DNA from: JBEVJK01 sp963791325
GTDB lineage: Bacteria > Pseudomonadota > Alphaproteobacteria > Rhizobiales > Rhizobiaceae
NCBI GenBank assembly: GCA_963791325.1
Contig: CAWBRU010000011.1
Location: forward strand, 62,001 to 126,000
DNA length: 64,000 nt
Reading direction: 5' to 3'
In this document: positions 27,377 to 36,538 of the stretch, piece by piece
Numbering within the stretch: position 1 is the first letter of the stretch
How the letters are laid out: each line of letters starts with the position of its first letter
The notes under the pieces: model-generated
What the model saw: only the letters and a program-made list of their open reading frames with translations
Told to the model about the DNA's origin: nothing
Database searches by the model: none
Position numbers and translations under genes: made by a program

Positions 27377-29356
27377 TCAGCCGGGGGTGGCGGCAACCGG
27401 CTGCGGCAGGGCACCCGCAGCGGAGCCGAGACCAACGACCTCGAAGACCTCGAGCGCCTGGACGCGGCCCTTGGCCTGCGCCGTGCCCAGCGGGCGAAAG
27501 GCGATCTTGCCGGCACTGAGGTCGACAACGGCGCGGCTTGCCAAAATCGCGGTGCCATAGGCCTTGTTCATGCCTTCCAGCCGCGAGGCCACGTTCACGG
27601 TGTCGCCCATCGCGGTATATTGCAGCCGCTCGCGCGCGCCGACACTGCCGACGACGGCCGGACCGGTGTGGATGCCGTAGCGGGTGCGGAACGGCGGTTG
27701 GCCGCGGGCGGCTTTGTCGGCATTGAAGGTGTGCAGCCGGGCTTCCACCGCCAGCGCGCAGCGACAGGCATGCTCGGCATGGTCGGCATCGGCGACCGGG
27801 GCATTCCACATGGCAAACACCGAGTCGCCGAGGAATTGGATGATGGTGCCCTGATGCGCCTCGACCTCCTCGCTGAAGATGTCGAAATAGTCCGACAGCA
27901 TGTTGACCACGTCTTCGGGGGCGTGCTGCTCGCTGATCGTGGTGAAGTCGTAGATGTCGGTGAACAGCGCCGTCACATCCTGGCGCCACGCGGCACGGCC
28001 GCCGAAATGACCGGCAGCGATGCCCTTGCGGACCAGCTCGCGCGGCACATAGAGCGCGAAGGTGAAGATCGCGTCGCGGGCCCGGTTCATGGCGCCGCCG
28101 AGCGTGAAGATCTCGCTGACCCGCGACCTGACCTCGATCGGCGTGGCGAAGTCGAGGTCCTGCAGTCGCCGTGCACTGAGCGTCAGGCGGTTGAGCGACG
28201 TGGTGATCAGTTTGGCAAGCAGCAGCGCGCACAGAATCGCCATGGCGACCACGAAGGCGGAGATCGCCAGACCCTGAAGCAGCGCGCGATTGGCGCCGGC
28301 CAAGAGCTCGTCGAGCGGCGCGGCCACCACCAGGCGGTCGCCAGCAAACATCAGCGCCGTCTCGATCGGGTTGACGGCGACCAGGAAGGTGCGGCCGTTG
28401 GCTTCGACGAAGTCGGTCTTGCCGATGTCGATCGCCTTGGCCCGGATCGCCCGGATGAGCGGGTCGGTGACGCCGGCCGTCCCGTTGCTGCGCTCGTTCT
28501 TGGCCGCCATCATCCGCTTCATCATCATGCGGTCGGAATGAATGATCGGCACCCCGCTCGTATCGAGGATGAAGGCGGCGGTGCCGGGGGTCATCCGTTC
28601 CGCCGCCAGGAATTCGGTCACGGCGTCGAGCACGACGTCTGCGCCGACGACGATGTCCGGATTGCGTGAGTGGGCCTCGGCGACCGTCATTCCGAGCGCG
28701 CCCGAGGTGGCCATCTCATAGGGGCCGACGGCGACCGGGTCGTCACGTCCGCGCGCAGCCTGGTACCAGGGGCGGCGGCGCGGATCATAGCTGGTCGGGC
28801 CTTCGTCGCGCTGCGCGATGATCCGGCCGTCGGCGTCGAAGAACAGGACGCTGTTGTGCCTTGTGCCGTCCGGGGCGAGCGTGATCATCCGCGCGGCGTC
28901 GCGCGCGGCGGGCGGCGGGTCGAGCAGCTTGCGCCACACCGGATCGTCGAGCGTCAGCATGTGGAAGAAGGTGCCGTCGGGATAGCCGACATAGACGCCG
29001 TCGAGATGCGGCGAACGCGCGATCCCCTGGCTCAGCATCGCCACCTTGTCGGCGAGGCGCTCGGGCGGCGGCACCAGCAGCGCATTGGGCATCGTGGCTG
29101 CCAATCCGACCAGGGTGACGGTGTTGTCGGAGAGCACGTCGACACGGTCGATGAGCCGTTCGCAGAAGACGCGCATGGCCGCGCGCGCATCCAGGTCCGC
29201 GGCGTGGCGCGAGCGCAGATAGTTGAAGCCGACCAGGGCCGCCGAGACCACCAGCAGCATGGCGATCATGGCAATGCTGAGCAAAGTCCTGAGCGGCCGC
29301 GTCCAGTTCTGCGGCGGCTTGTGTTCGGCGGCCTTGCTGTCTGCGACGTCGTTCAA
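27377..29356 (-). CDS. Membrane-bound class III adenylate/guanylate cyclase (dCache-HAMP-cyclase)
   Basis: Protein of 659 aa. One membrane helix lies near residues 28-48, followed by a periplasmic dCache-like sensor (about 50-320; RRRPWYQAARG is typical). A second helix (LQGLAISAFVVAMAILCALLL), a HAMP-like region and a class III cyclase domain (about 435-625) follow. Metal aspartates lie in LFTDIYDFT and FLGDSVFAMW; the transition-state Asn/Arg lie in VNVASRLEG. The lysine usually preceding FxGD is glutamine here (IIQFLGD), so cAMP versus cGMP cannot be called. I chose a TTG at 29356, with GGGAGG 12 bp before it. Starts at 29452 (ATG) or 29458 (TTG) are possible. Confidence 0.82.
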   Translation of the reverse strand: MNDVADSKAAEHKPPQNWTRPLRTLLSIAMIAMLLVVSAALVGFNYLRSRHAADLDARAAMRVFCERLIDRVDVLSDNTVTLVGLAATMPNALLVPPPERLADKVAMLSQGIARSPHLDGVYVGYPDGTFFHMLTLDDPVWRKLLDPPPAARDAARMITLAPDGTRHNSVLFFDADGRIIAQRDEGPTSYDPRRRPWYQAARGRDDPVAVGPYEMATSGALGMTVAEAHSRNPDIVVGADVVLDAVTEFLAAERMTPGTAAFILDTSGVPIIHSDRMMMKRMMAAKNERSNGTAGVTDPLIRAIRAKAIDIGKTDFVEANGRTFLVAVNPIETALMFAGDRLVVAAPLDELLAGANRALLQGLAISAFVVAMAILCALLLAKLITTSLNRLTLSARRLQDLDFATPIEVRSRVSEIFTLGGAMNRARDAIFTFALYVPRELVRKGIAAGHFGGRAAWRQDVTALFTDIYDFTTISEQHAPEDVVNMLSDYFDIFSEEVEAHQGTIIQFLGDSVFAMWNAPVADADHAEHACRCALAVEARLHTFNADKAARGQPPFRTRYGIHTGPAVVGSVGARERLQYTAMGDTVNVASRLEGMNKAYGTAILASRAVVDLSAGKIAFRPLGTAQAKGRVQALEVFEVVGLGSAAGALPQPVAATPG

Positions 29357-29575
29357 CCGGTTGTTCTTCCTCCCTGAGCCGAATACCAGCCGGACATCAA
29401 ACCACCATAGACCGGGACGCCGCCGCCCGACAGATCCCGCGCCGGCAGTCATATTCAACGGATTTCGTTCAATTTACTTGATTGGACAGGCCGCCGGCGA
29501 AGGGGCAGACTGGCTGTCCTATTTCAAATCGTTCAATGACCTCTGCAATCCTGTTGGCCGATCTGGGAGGATCTT

Positions 29576-30970
29576 GTGGCAAGCTGGCAACCCGACCCTT
29601 CATTTTATCCTTCACCGAGGATGGCCGCGAAAGCGCCGGCGGAGAAACTGGCCTATGTCGCGGCGTTCGACCCCGACCGGCAAAAGCCCGATGCCATCGC
29701 CGTCGTCGACGTCGATCCAGCCTCTGCGCACTATTCGGAGATCGTCGGCTCGGTCGACATGCCGAATGTTGGTGACGAACTGCACCATTTCGGCTGGAAT
29801 GCGTGCTCGAGCTGCCTTTGCCCCAACGCTCCGCATCCGCATATGGAGCGGCGCTACCTGATCGTTCCCGGATTGCGCTCGTCGCGGCTGCACATCATCG
29901 ACACCAAGCCCGATCCGCGGCAGCCCAAGATCGTGCGCGTCATCGAGCCGGAGGAGGTGGCCGAGAAGGCAGGATATTCGCGCATCCACACCATCCATTG
30001 CGGACCGGAAGGCATTTACGTCAACGCGCTCGGCAATGCGGAGGGCAAAGCACCCGGCGGCATCTTCCTGCTCGACCCCGAAAGCTTCGATGTGCTCGGC
30101 CAGTGGGAGATGGATCGCGGACCGCAGCAGCTCGCCTATGATTTCTGGTGGCATCTCGGCCACGACACCATGATCACCAGCGAATGGGGCACCCCGGATA
30201 CCTTCGAGAACGGGCTGGTGCCGGAAGTCCTGCTCGGCAGCAAGTATGGCCGGCGGCTGCATTTCTGGGATCTGCACAAGCGCAAGCACCTGCAAGAGAT
30301 CGACTTCGGCGAGGAGCACCAGCTGGTGTTCGAGCTGCGGCCGGCGCACAACCCGACCAAGGCTTACGGTTTCGTCGGCTGCGTCATCAGCCTCAAGGAT
30401 CTGTCGGCCTCGATCTGGACCTGGTATCGCGACGGCGAAAAATGGGCGGTCAAGAAGGTGATCGAGATCCCGGCCGAGCCGGCCGATCCGGCGCAACTGC
30501 CGCCGCTGCTGCAGGGGTTCAAGGCCGTGCCGCCGCTGGTCACCGATATCGACCTGTCGATGGATGACCACTTCCTCTACGTCTCGTGCTGGGGGACCGG
30601 CGACATGATCCAGTACGACGTCTCCGATCCGCTCGCGCCGAAGGAGACCGGACGGGTGCGCATCGGCGGGATCGTGTCGCGCGCCAGCCACCCGAAGGCA
30701 CGCAACGGCGCGCTGAACGGCGGCCCGCAAATGGTCGAGATCAGCCGCGACGGCAAGCGGGTTTACTTCACCAACTCGCTTTACGGCGCCATCGATCCGC
30801 AATTCTATCCCGAAGGGCTGGATGGCTGGATGGTCAAGCTCGATGTCGGCGACCAGGGCGGCATCGCCTTCGACGAGAAGTTCTTCATCGACTGGCCGAA
30901 AGGCCACCGTCCGCACCAGATCCGCCTCGAAGGCGGCGACTGCTCGTCGGATTCCTACTGCTATCCGTGA
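29576..30970 (+). CDS. SBP56 family protein, probable methanethiol oxidase
   Basis: Protein of 464 aa, the usual SBP56 length. Diagnostic segments are LHHFGWNACSSC, HTIHCGPEG, HLGHDTMITSEWG, LRPAHNPT, DHFLYVSCWGTGD and a final RPHQIRLEGGDCSSD. SBP56 members form a beta-propeller; bacterial ones oxidise methanethiol to formaldehyde, H2S and H2O2 using copper, and the conserved histidines are present. The start is GTG (29576) with GGGAGG 5 bp upstream. There is no Sec signal visible, whereas some characterised MtoX proteins are periplasmic. The stop overlaps the next start (GTGA). Confidence 0.87.
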   Translation: MASWQPDPSFYPSPRMAAKAPAEKLAYVAAFDPDRQKPDAIAVVDVDPASAHYSEIVGSVDMPNVGDELHHFGWNACSSCLCPNAPHPHMERRYLIVPGLRSSRLHIIDTKPDPRQPKIVRVIEPEEVAEKAGYSRIHTIHCGPEGIYVNALGNAEGKAPGGIFLLDPESFDVLGQWEMDRGPQQLAYDFWWHLGHDTMITSEWGTPDTFENGLVPEVLLGSKYGRRLHFWDLHKRKHLQEIDFGEEHQLVFELRPAHNPTKAYGFVGCVISLKDLSASIWTWYRDGEKWAVKKVIEIPAEPADPAQLPPLLQGFKAVPPLVTDIDLSMDDHFLYVSCWGTGDMIQYDVSDPLAPKETGRVRIGGIVSRASHPKARNGALNGGPQMVEISRDGKRVYFTNSLYGAIDPQFYPEGLDGWMVKLDVGDQGGIAFDEKFFIDWPKGHRPHQIRLEGGDCSSDSYCYP

Positions 30971-31593
30971 GCCCATTCGCGCCTTGGCTGGTTCTCGCCG
31001 GCCTCGGCGCCTTTCACGGCCTCAACCCGGCGATGGGCTGGCTGTTTGCGGTCGCGCTCGGGCTGCACCGCAACAGCCGGCGCACGACGGTGCTGTCGCT
31101 GCTGCCGATCGCGGCCGGCCACGCCGCCTCGATCGCCGTCGTGGCGGGCGCGGTCGTGCTGCTCGGCATGATCGTCGATGCCCGTCTCATCGAAATCGGC
31201 TGCGGATTGGTGCTGATCGGCTGGGCGGTTTACCACATCGGCTATGGCCATCGGCATCGGGTGCGGGTCGGGATGACCACCGGCATGGCCGGGCTGGCGC
31301 TATGGTCGTTCCTGATGGCGACGGCGCATGGTGCGGGGCTGATGCTGGTGCCGGTTCTGATCCCGCTTTGCCTGTCGGGCGCTTCCGCCGGCATGATGCC
31401 GGCGATGCAATCGCTGCCGATCGCGGCGGCGGCGGTGGCGGTGCACATGGCGGCGATGCTGTTCGTCACACTCATCGTCGCGCTCGCCGTCTACGATTGG
31501 TTCGGCTTAGCGTTCTTGCGCCGCGGCTGGATCAATGTCGACCGCATCTGGATGGGCGCGCTGATCGTCACCGGGCTGATCCTGATCGTCTAG
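30967..31593 (+). CDS. Multi-pass membrane protein coupled to SBP56
   Basis: Protein of 208 aa with about six membrane helices. The start is GTG inside GTGA, overlapping the SBP56 stop by 4 bp. Conserved-looking features are FHGLNPAMGWLFAVALGLHR near the N-terminus and PIAAGHAAS in the second helix; paired histidines and HRHR after helix three suggest metal or proton handling. It loosely resembles LysE/RcnA-type transporters in its first helix. Function is not established; tight coupling suggests it serves the methanethiol oxidase, for instance by metal supply or product export. Confidence 0.75.
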   Translation: MSPFAPWLVLAGLGAFHGLNPAMGWLFAVALGLHRNSRRTTVLSLLPIAAGHAASIAVVAGAVVLLGMIVDARLIEIGCGLVLIGWAVYHIGYGHRHRVRVGMTTGMAGLALWSFLMATAHGAGLMLVPVLIPLCLSGASAGMMPAMQSLPIAAAAVAVHMAAMLFVTLIVALAVYDWFGLAFLRRGWINVDRIWMGALIVTGLILIV

Positions 31594-31688
31594 CCATGGC
31601 CTGCCCGTCCGCGCGACGCGAAATCGCTTCCCTTCCGCCGCAAAGGGCGGCAACGTTGCGGCAAACATCTCTTTCGGAGACGCATCCG

Positions 31689-32733
31689 ATGGCCAGAGCC
31701 CTCGTCCTCGAACGCCAGCACGAACTTGCCCTGCGCGACATCGACCTGCCGGCCGACGTCGGGCCTCACGACGTCAAAATCAAGATCCACACCGTGGGGG
31801 TCTGCGGATCCGACGTCCATTACTATACGCATGGCCGCATCGGCCCGTTCGTGGTCGAACGCGCCGATGGTGCTCGGCCATGAGGCTGCCGGCACGGTGG
31901 TCGAGGTGGGCCAAGCGGTCAAGCATCTCAGGTCGGCGACCGGGTCTGCATGGAGCCGGGCATCCCGGATCCCAACTCGCGCGCCAGCCGGCTGGGCCTT
32001 TACAATGTCGATCCGGCCGTGCGGCTTCTGGGCAACGCCGCCGATCCACGGCGTGCTTACCCCGACCGTCGTCCACCCCGCCAATTACACCTTCAAGCTG
32101 CCGGACAATGTCAGCTTCGCCGAAGGCGCGATGGTCGAGCCCTTCGCCGTCGGCATGCAGGCCGCGCATAAGGCCGGGATCGCGCCCGGCGATACCGCCG
32201 TGGTGCTCGGCGCCGGGCCGATCGGCATCATGGTCGCGATCGCCGCCTTGGCCGGCGGCTGCGCTCGGGCGATCGTGGCCGACTTGGCGCAGCCGAAACT
32301 CGACATCGCCGCGCGCTACCAGGGCGTCATTCCGGTCAATATTCGCGAACAGGGCATCGTTGCCGAAGTCCAGCGCCTGACCGAGGATTGGGGTGCCGAC
32401 GTCGTTTTCGAATGCTCCGGCTCGCCGAAGGCATGGGAGACGATCCTCGATCTCGTCCGCGCCCGGCGGCACCGTCGTCGCAGTCGGCCTGCCCGTGGCG
32501 CCGGTTCCGTTCGACGTCTCGACGGCCTCGACCAAGGAGGCGCGCATCGAGAGCGTGTTTCGCTATGCGCATCAGTACGACCGCGGCGATCGCGCTGTTC
32601 GCGTCCGGCCGGGTCGACCTCAAGCCCTTGATCTCCGAGACATTCGCCTTCGAGCAGTCGATCGCCGCCTTCGACCGGGCCGTCGGAGGCGCGGCCGAGC
32701 GATGTCAAGCTGCAGATCAAGCTGGCCGATTGA
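31689..32733 (+). pseudogene. Zn-dependent polyol (xylitol/L-iditol) dehydrogenase, six frameshifts
   Basis: The pieces spell a medium-chain alcohol dehydrogenase of about 346 aa. The N-terminus has VGVCGSDVHYYTHGRIG (catalytic zinc Cys) and GHEAAG, and the nucleotide site is VLGAGPIGIM. The frame changes near 31860, 31930, 32024, 32461, 32584 and 32685. Five changes look like a one-base insertion and one (31930) like a one-base loss. Correcting them gives an uninterrupted protein ending VKLQIKLAD. No nonsense substitutions are needed, so sequence error is more likely than true decay. Substrate by family: xylitol or sorbitol, NAD-dependent. The end overlaps the convergent M81 gene by 17 bp. 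Confidence 0.75.
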
Positions 32734-34241
32734 GCGTGCCGCCCGCCAGCCCCGGGTCGGCAAACGGATCGGCAACCCGCGGCCAGAGCGGCCGCGTCAG
32801 GCGCTTATAGTCGGTCAGCCGCGGATCGCTCGGATATGAGCTCGGCGCCGACACATAGACGATCTCCGCCGCGATCGGCGCAAAGCCGGCATGGAAATGG
32901 TTGGTCGACTTGACCAGCAGCAGGTCCTTGGCCAACGGGTCGATGCCGAGATTGGTGAAGATATCCGGCTCGAAGGTCTGGGTCCGGTTGGTGTTCAGGA
33001 TGACGTCGACCTCGGTGCCGTCAAGGCGCACGACGCGCCGAGGGCCCGAGCGTGACCCGGCTCGGGCCAAAGCTCTGCCAGCCCTCTGCGACCGCCTTGA
33101 GCGACGCGGCACGTCGGCGTCGATCGGCTCGCCCGGCCTGCGGCCCGGCCTTGCCGCCGAAGCGCAGCTCGATCTCGGCACCTTCGCCGGCGGCCCGGCA
33201 GAAGGTCACGGCGATCGGGTCCCAGATCGTCGCGACGCCGAGCCGGTGACGCCGCTCGCCAGCAGCCGGCTGAGGATCGATGGTGCCGTCTCCGGCAACG
33301 CCGCCGCCCGGATTGTCCCAGATGTCGGCGATGCACGGCCGGCTTGCCCGGATCTGCGCCATGCAGCGGCAAGCGCCTCGGTCGATCGCGTCGTCGGCGT
33401 CGAGCATCGCCATCGCCGTCTGCTCGCGGATGGCGAAAAGCTCGCGGCCGAGCCGTTCGGCCAGCGCGTCGCCTTCCGGCTTGCCGTCGTCGGTGACGAC
33501 CAGGATGCGCGCGCCGAGCTCGGGCACGTCGGCGGCCATGAAGCCGTGAATGACGGAGATCGACAGAATGCCGTCCTGACCGTGCAGGGCCTTGATGCGG
33601 TCGACGAAGGAGCGCATCGGCTCGCGGCTGGTCGGCAGCACCTGCGATCATGCGGCAGTCGAAGGTGGAGATGACCGGCCGGACCTCGCCGCGCGCCGCG
33701 CGCAGCGCCGAGTTCGACGACGTGCTCGCCGCGCTCGTAGAAATCGGTGTGCGGAAATTCGAGGAACGCGGCGAGAATGTCGCTGGCCGCGACCCGCTTC
33801 GGCGTCAAATGGCTGTGCGGATCGAGTTCGGCCGGCGATCACCACGTCGGGACCGACGATCGCGCGGACCCGCGCCAGCAGATCGCCTTCGCAATCGTCA
33901 TAGCCTTGCGCGACCATCGCGCCATGCAGGCCGAGGATCACGGCATCGACGGGCAGGGCGGCGCGGAGCTGGTCCAGGATCTCGTCGCGCAGCGCCTCGA
34001 AGGTCTGGCGCTGAATGAGGCCGCCCGGCTCGGCCCAGGTCGCGGTGCCTTCGATCGAGGGTCGAGCTTTCGGCTGCCGGCGCGGCGGCGCAGCGCCACC
34101 ATCGGCGAGGAGCACAGCGTCGGCGTCTCCGGATGCTCGCCCGGGCGCGGCGTAGAAGGCCATCTCGAAGGAGGCTCGGTCGGTCGGGACCGGCGAAAAG
34201 GTGTTGGTCTCGGTGGCCAGCGAGGCGGTGAAGATGCGCAT
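32717..34241 (-). pseudogene. M81 family metallopeptidase (MlrC-like), multiple frameshifts
   Basis: The gene starts MRIFTASLATETNTFSPVPT, the typical M81 opening, and continues with ILGLHGAMVAQGYDDCEGD (metal-binding region), FPHTDFYERG and IADIWDNPGGG. It then ends in frame at 32717 after NHFHAGFAPIA and LTRPLWP segments. The span of 1525 bp matches a ~500-aa family member. At least four frame changes occur (near 33640-33660, 33700-33720, 33820, 33370 and around 33100-33250). As with the neighbour, the pieces lack internal stops once joined. M81 proteins include the microcystin-degrading MlrC; most act on unknown small peptides or lactams. Only 16 bp separate it from the RidA gene, so the two likely share a transcript. 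Confidence 0.7.
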
Positions 34242-34257
34242 CGCCCTGCGTCCCGTC

Positions 34258-34635
34258 TCAGGTCCCGGCCAAGGGTGCGTAGGCGATCGCCTCGATCTCG
34301 ACCTTGATGTCGACCATCAGCCGCGACTCCACAGTGGTGCGTGCAGGGGGCTCCTTGGCGAAGAAGCTGCCATACACCTTGTTCATCCCGCCGAAGTCGC
34401 GTGCGTCTTCAGATCAGACCGTGGTCTTGACGACTTGTCGAGCGTGGCGCCGGCCAGAGCCAGTGCGGCCTTGACGTTGTCGAGCACCTGCCGGGTCTGC
34501 GCCTCGATGCCGCCATCACTCAAGGGTGCCGTCGGCGCGCACCGGCACCTGGCCGGAGACATAGATCAGATCGCCGGCGCGGACGGCCGGCGACAGCGGC
34601 ACATGGGAGGTGCCGAACACTTGCTTGGCGGTCAT
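34258..34635 (-). pseudogene. RidA family (YjgF/YER057c/UK114) protein, frameshifted
   Basis: Joined pieces give about 125 aa: MTAKQVFGTSHVPLSPAV, GDLIYVSGQVPV, QTRQVLDNVKAALALAG, then MNKVYGSFF and VEIEAIAYAP before the stop. These are the standard RidA landmarks; the near-terminal Glu of IEAIAYAP replaces the more usual VEI-E-IA arrangement normally. The frame breaks near 34523, 34434 and 34412, each by about one base. RidA proteins hydrolyse reactive enamine/imine intermediates. ATG at 34635 has AGAGGAG 7 bp upstream. Divergent from the SDR/RpiR pair. Confidence 0.7.
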
Positions 34636-34759
34636 GGCCGGGCTCCTCTGGGCGAAAACTGAACGGATTCTAAAAAGCGTGATGTCGGCTGCGCAGTCGA
34701 AGTAATTTTCTTACATCAGACCACATATCAGCGCCAGAGCAAGATTGCTCCATGTTGTT

Positions 34760-34774
34760 CATTTTCAGAAAATG
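34760..34774. promoter_or_regulatory. Candidate RpiR operator
   Basis: CATTTTCAGAAAATG is a perfect inverted repeat of 7-bp arms around one base. It lies 37 bp before the SDR start and 124 bp before the divergent RidA start. The regulator encoded as second gene of the SDR unit is of the RpiR type, whose sites are often such AT-rich palindromes, so autoregulation is plausible (inference). Confidence 0.45.
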
Positions 34775-34811
34775 CGCTAGATCTGTGCCACTCAACGAAA
34801 GGATGCGGCCG

Positions 34812-35579
34812 ATGGCGGACGGCGAATTCGGCGGCAAGACAGTGCTGATCACCGGCGCCGGCGGCGGCCTCGGAACTGCCTTGCGCACGCTGTTTGCGGC
34901 CCGCGGCGCCGCCCTGATCCTTTGTGATCGGGAGACGGCGGCTCTCGAAGGAGAGGGTTGGCCGGTTCATGCCTTCGACCTCTTGGATCAGCAATCGGTG
35001 GCGACGGCAGCGCAGGCGATATTGGACCGCCATGGCGCGCCGGATATCGTGGTCAGCAATGCCGGCTGGACGCGGACGGAGACCTTGGCATCGCTGTCGA
35101 CAGAGGTGATCGACCGCGAAGTTCGGCTGAACCTCACCGGCGTTGTTACCTTCGTCAACGCCTTCCTGCCGGCGATGAAAGCCCGCGGCAGCGGTGCGCT
35201 GGTATTCATCTCATCCGTCAACGCCCTGGCGCATTTCGGCAACCCGGCCTATGCGGCGGCCAAGGCGGGGGTCAACGCTTTTGCGCGGGCGATCGCGGTC
35301 GAGTGCGGGCGCGCCGGTTTGCGGGCAAATGCCGTTTGCCCCGGTTCGATCCGGACGCCGGCCTGGACGCACCGGCTGGCGCGCGATCCCGCCGTCATGG
35401 ACAAGCTCCAGCGGCTCTACCCCTTGCAGCGCGTCGTAGAGGCGCGCGAGGTCGCCGAGGCGGTGGCCTTCCTCGCCTCCGATCGGGCAAGCGGCATCAC
35501 CGGTGTCTCCCTGCCGGTCGATGCCGGCCTCACGGCGGGGTGCCTGCCGTTCATCGACGATGTCCTCGGAGGCCCGTGA
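34812..35579 (+). CDS. Short-chain dehydrogenase/reductase (SDR)
   Basis: Protein of 255 aa. Cofactor site TGAGGGLGT lies near residues 13-21, the NAG motif in VVSNAGW, the catalytic Ser in FISSVNAL and the Tyr-x3-Lys in YAAAKAG, followed by the PG motif CPGSIRTP. This is a complete classical SDR, NAD(P)-dependent, acting on an alcohol or ketone. The start at 34812 has AAGGA 8 bp upstream; ATGs at 34803 and 34752 are alternatives. Its stop overlaps the RpiR regulator start by 4 bp (GTGA). Confidence 0.8.
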   Translation: MADGEFGGKTVLITGAGGGLGTALRTLFAARGAALILCDRETAALEGEGWPVHAFDLLDQQSVATAAQAILDRHGAPDIVVSNAGWTRTETLASLSTEVIDREVRLNLTGVVTFVNAFLPAMKARGSGALVFISSVNALAHFGNPAYAAAKAGVNAFARAIAVECGRAGLRANAVCPGSIRTPAWTHRLARDPAVMDKLQRLYPLQRVVEAREVAEAVAFLASDRASGITGVSLPVDAGLTAGCLPFIDDVLGGP

Positions 35580-36506
35580 GCGATGCGCCTGCGCAACCGC
35601 GGCTTCGCCTGGGAACTCGCCCGGTGAAGCCGATCTCCGACATCATCGTGCGCCTGCAGATGATGGCGGAGGACGGGTCGCGATCGGACCGGCGACTGGC
35701 GGTATTGGTGCTCTCCGACCTCGATTCCGCGGGCAAAGGAACGATCTCGGATCTCGCCAGGCGCGCCGGGGTCAGTGAACCGACGGTGACCCGGTTTTGC
35801 CGCAACCTCGGTTGCGAAGGGGTTCGCGATTTCAAGTTTCACTTGGCCCAGGCAATCGCGTTCGGCGGCGCCTATCTGCAGGCCGAGCCGCTCGCCCGCG
35901 ACGCGCGCGAGCAGCGCGTGGCCGGCGCGGTCACCGGCGCAGCGATCACCGCAATCGAGCGGGCGGCGGCAAGCCTCGACATGGCCGCCGTGATCGGCGT
36001 CGCCGACCGCCTCGCCCACGCCGGCCGGGTGCTGTGCCTCGGCTCCGGGGGAACCTCTTCCATGCTGGCCGGGGAATTGCAGAACCGGCTCTTCCGCCTC
36101 GGGCTTTCCGTCGTCGCGCAGGCCGATGGACAGCTGCAGCGCATGTATGCCTCGGTGGCGACGCCCGACACGGTGGTGGTTGCCTTCTCCATCTCCGGCT
36201 ATGCCCGGTCCGTCGTGGAGGCGGTCGAGCTGGCGCGCCAATACGGCGCCGCAACCGTCGCCATTACGGCGCCGGACTTCGGACCTTGCCCGTGCGGCAG
36301 ACACCGTGATCGGCTTTCGCGCGGTCGAGGACGACAACATTTATAAGCCGAGTTCGTCGCGGTTTGCGCTGCTGGCGATTCTCGACATGATCGCCACTGC
36401 CACCGCCGAAAGCCGCGACGGCAAGGTGCGCGAGACCCTCAGGCGCATCAAGCAGGGGCTCAACGTCCTCAAGGTGGGTGACCCGCGCTTGCCGCTCGGC
36501 GACTGA
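35576..36506 (+). CDS. RpiR/MurR-family regulator with SIS domain, one frameshift
   Basis: About 309 aa after correction. The N-terminal HTH_6 domain reads TISDLARRAGVSEPTVTRFCRNLG. The C-terminal SIS (sugar isomerase) domain has LCLGSGGTSSMLAGEL and VVAFSISGYARS and would bind a phosphosugar. The frame shifts once near 36284, apparently by an extra T in GGACTTCGG. Downstream the protein continues LARAADTVIGFRAVEDDN to a proper stop at 36506. The start is GTG, overlapping the SDR stop. One indel without nonsense codons looks like a sequence error; if real, the regulator would lose its last ~70 residues. Confidence 0.75.
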
Positions 36507-36538
36507 CGGCGGCCAAGGCGCCGTTTTATGATGTATGG

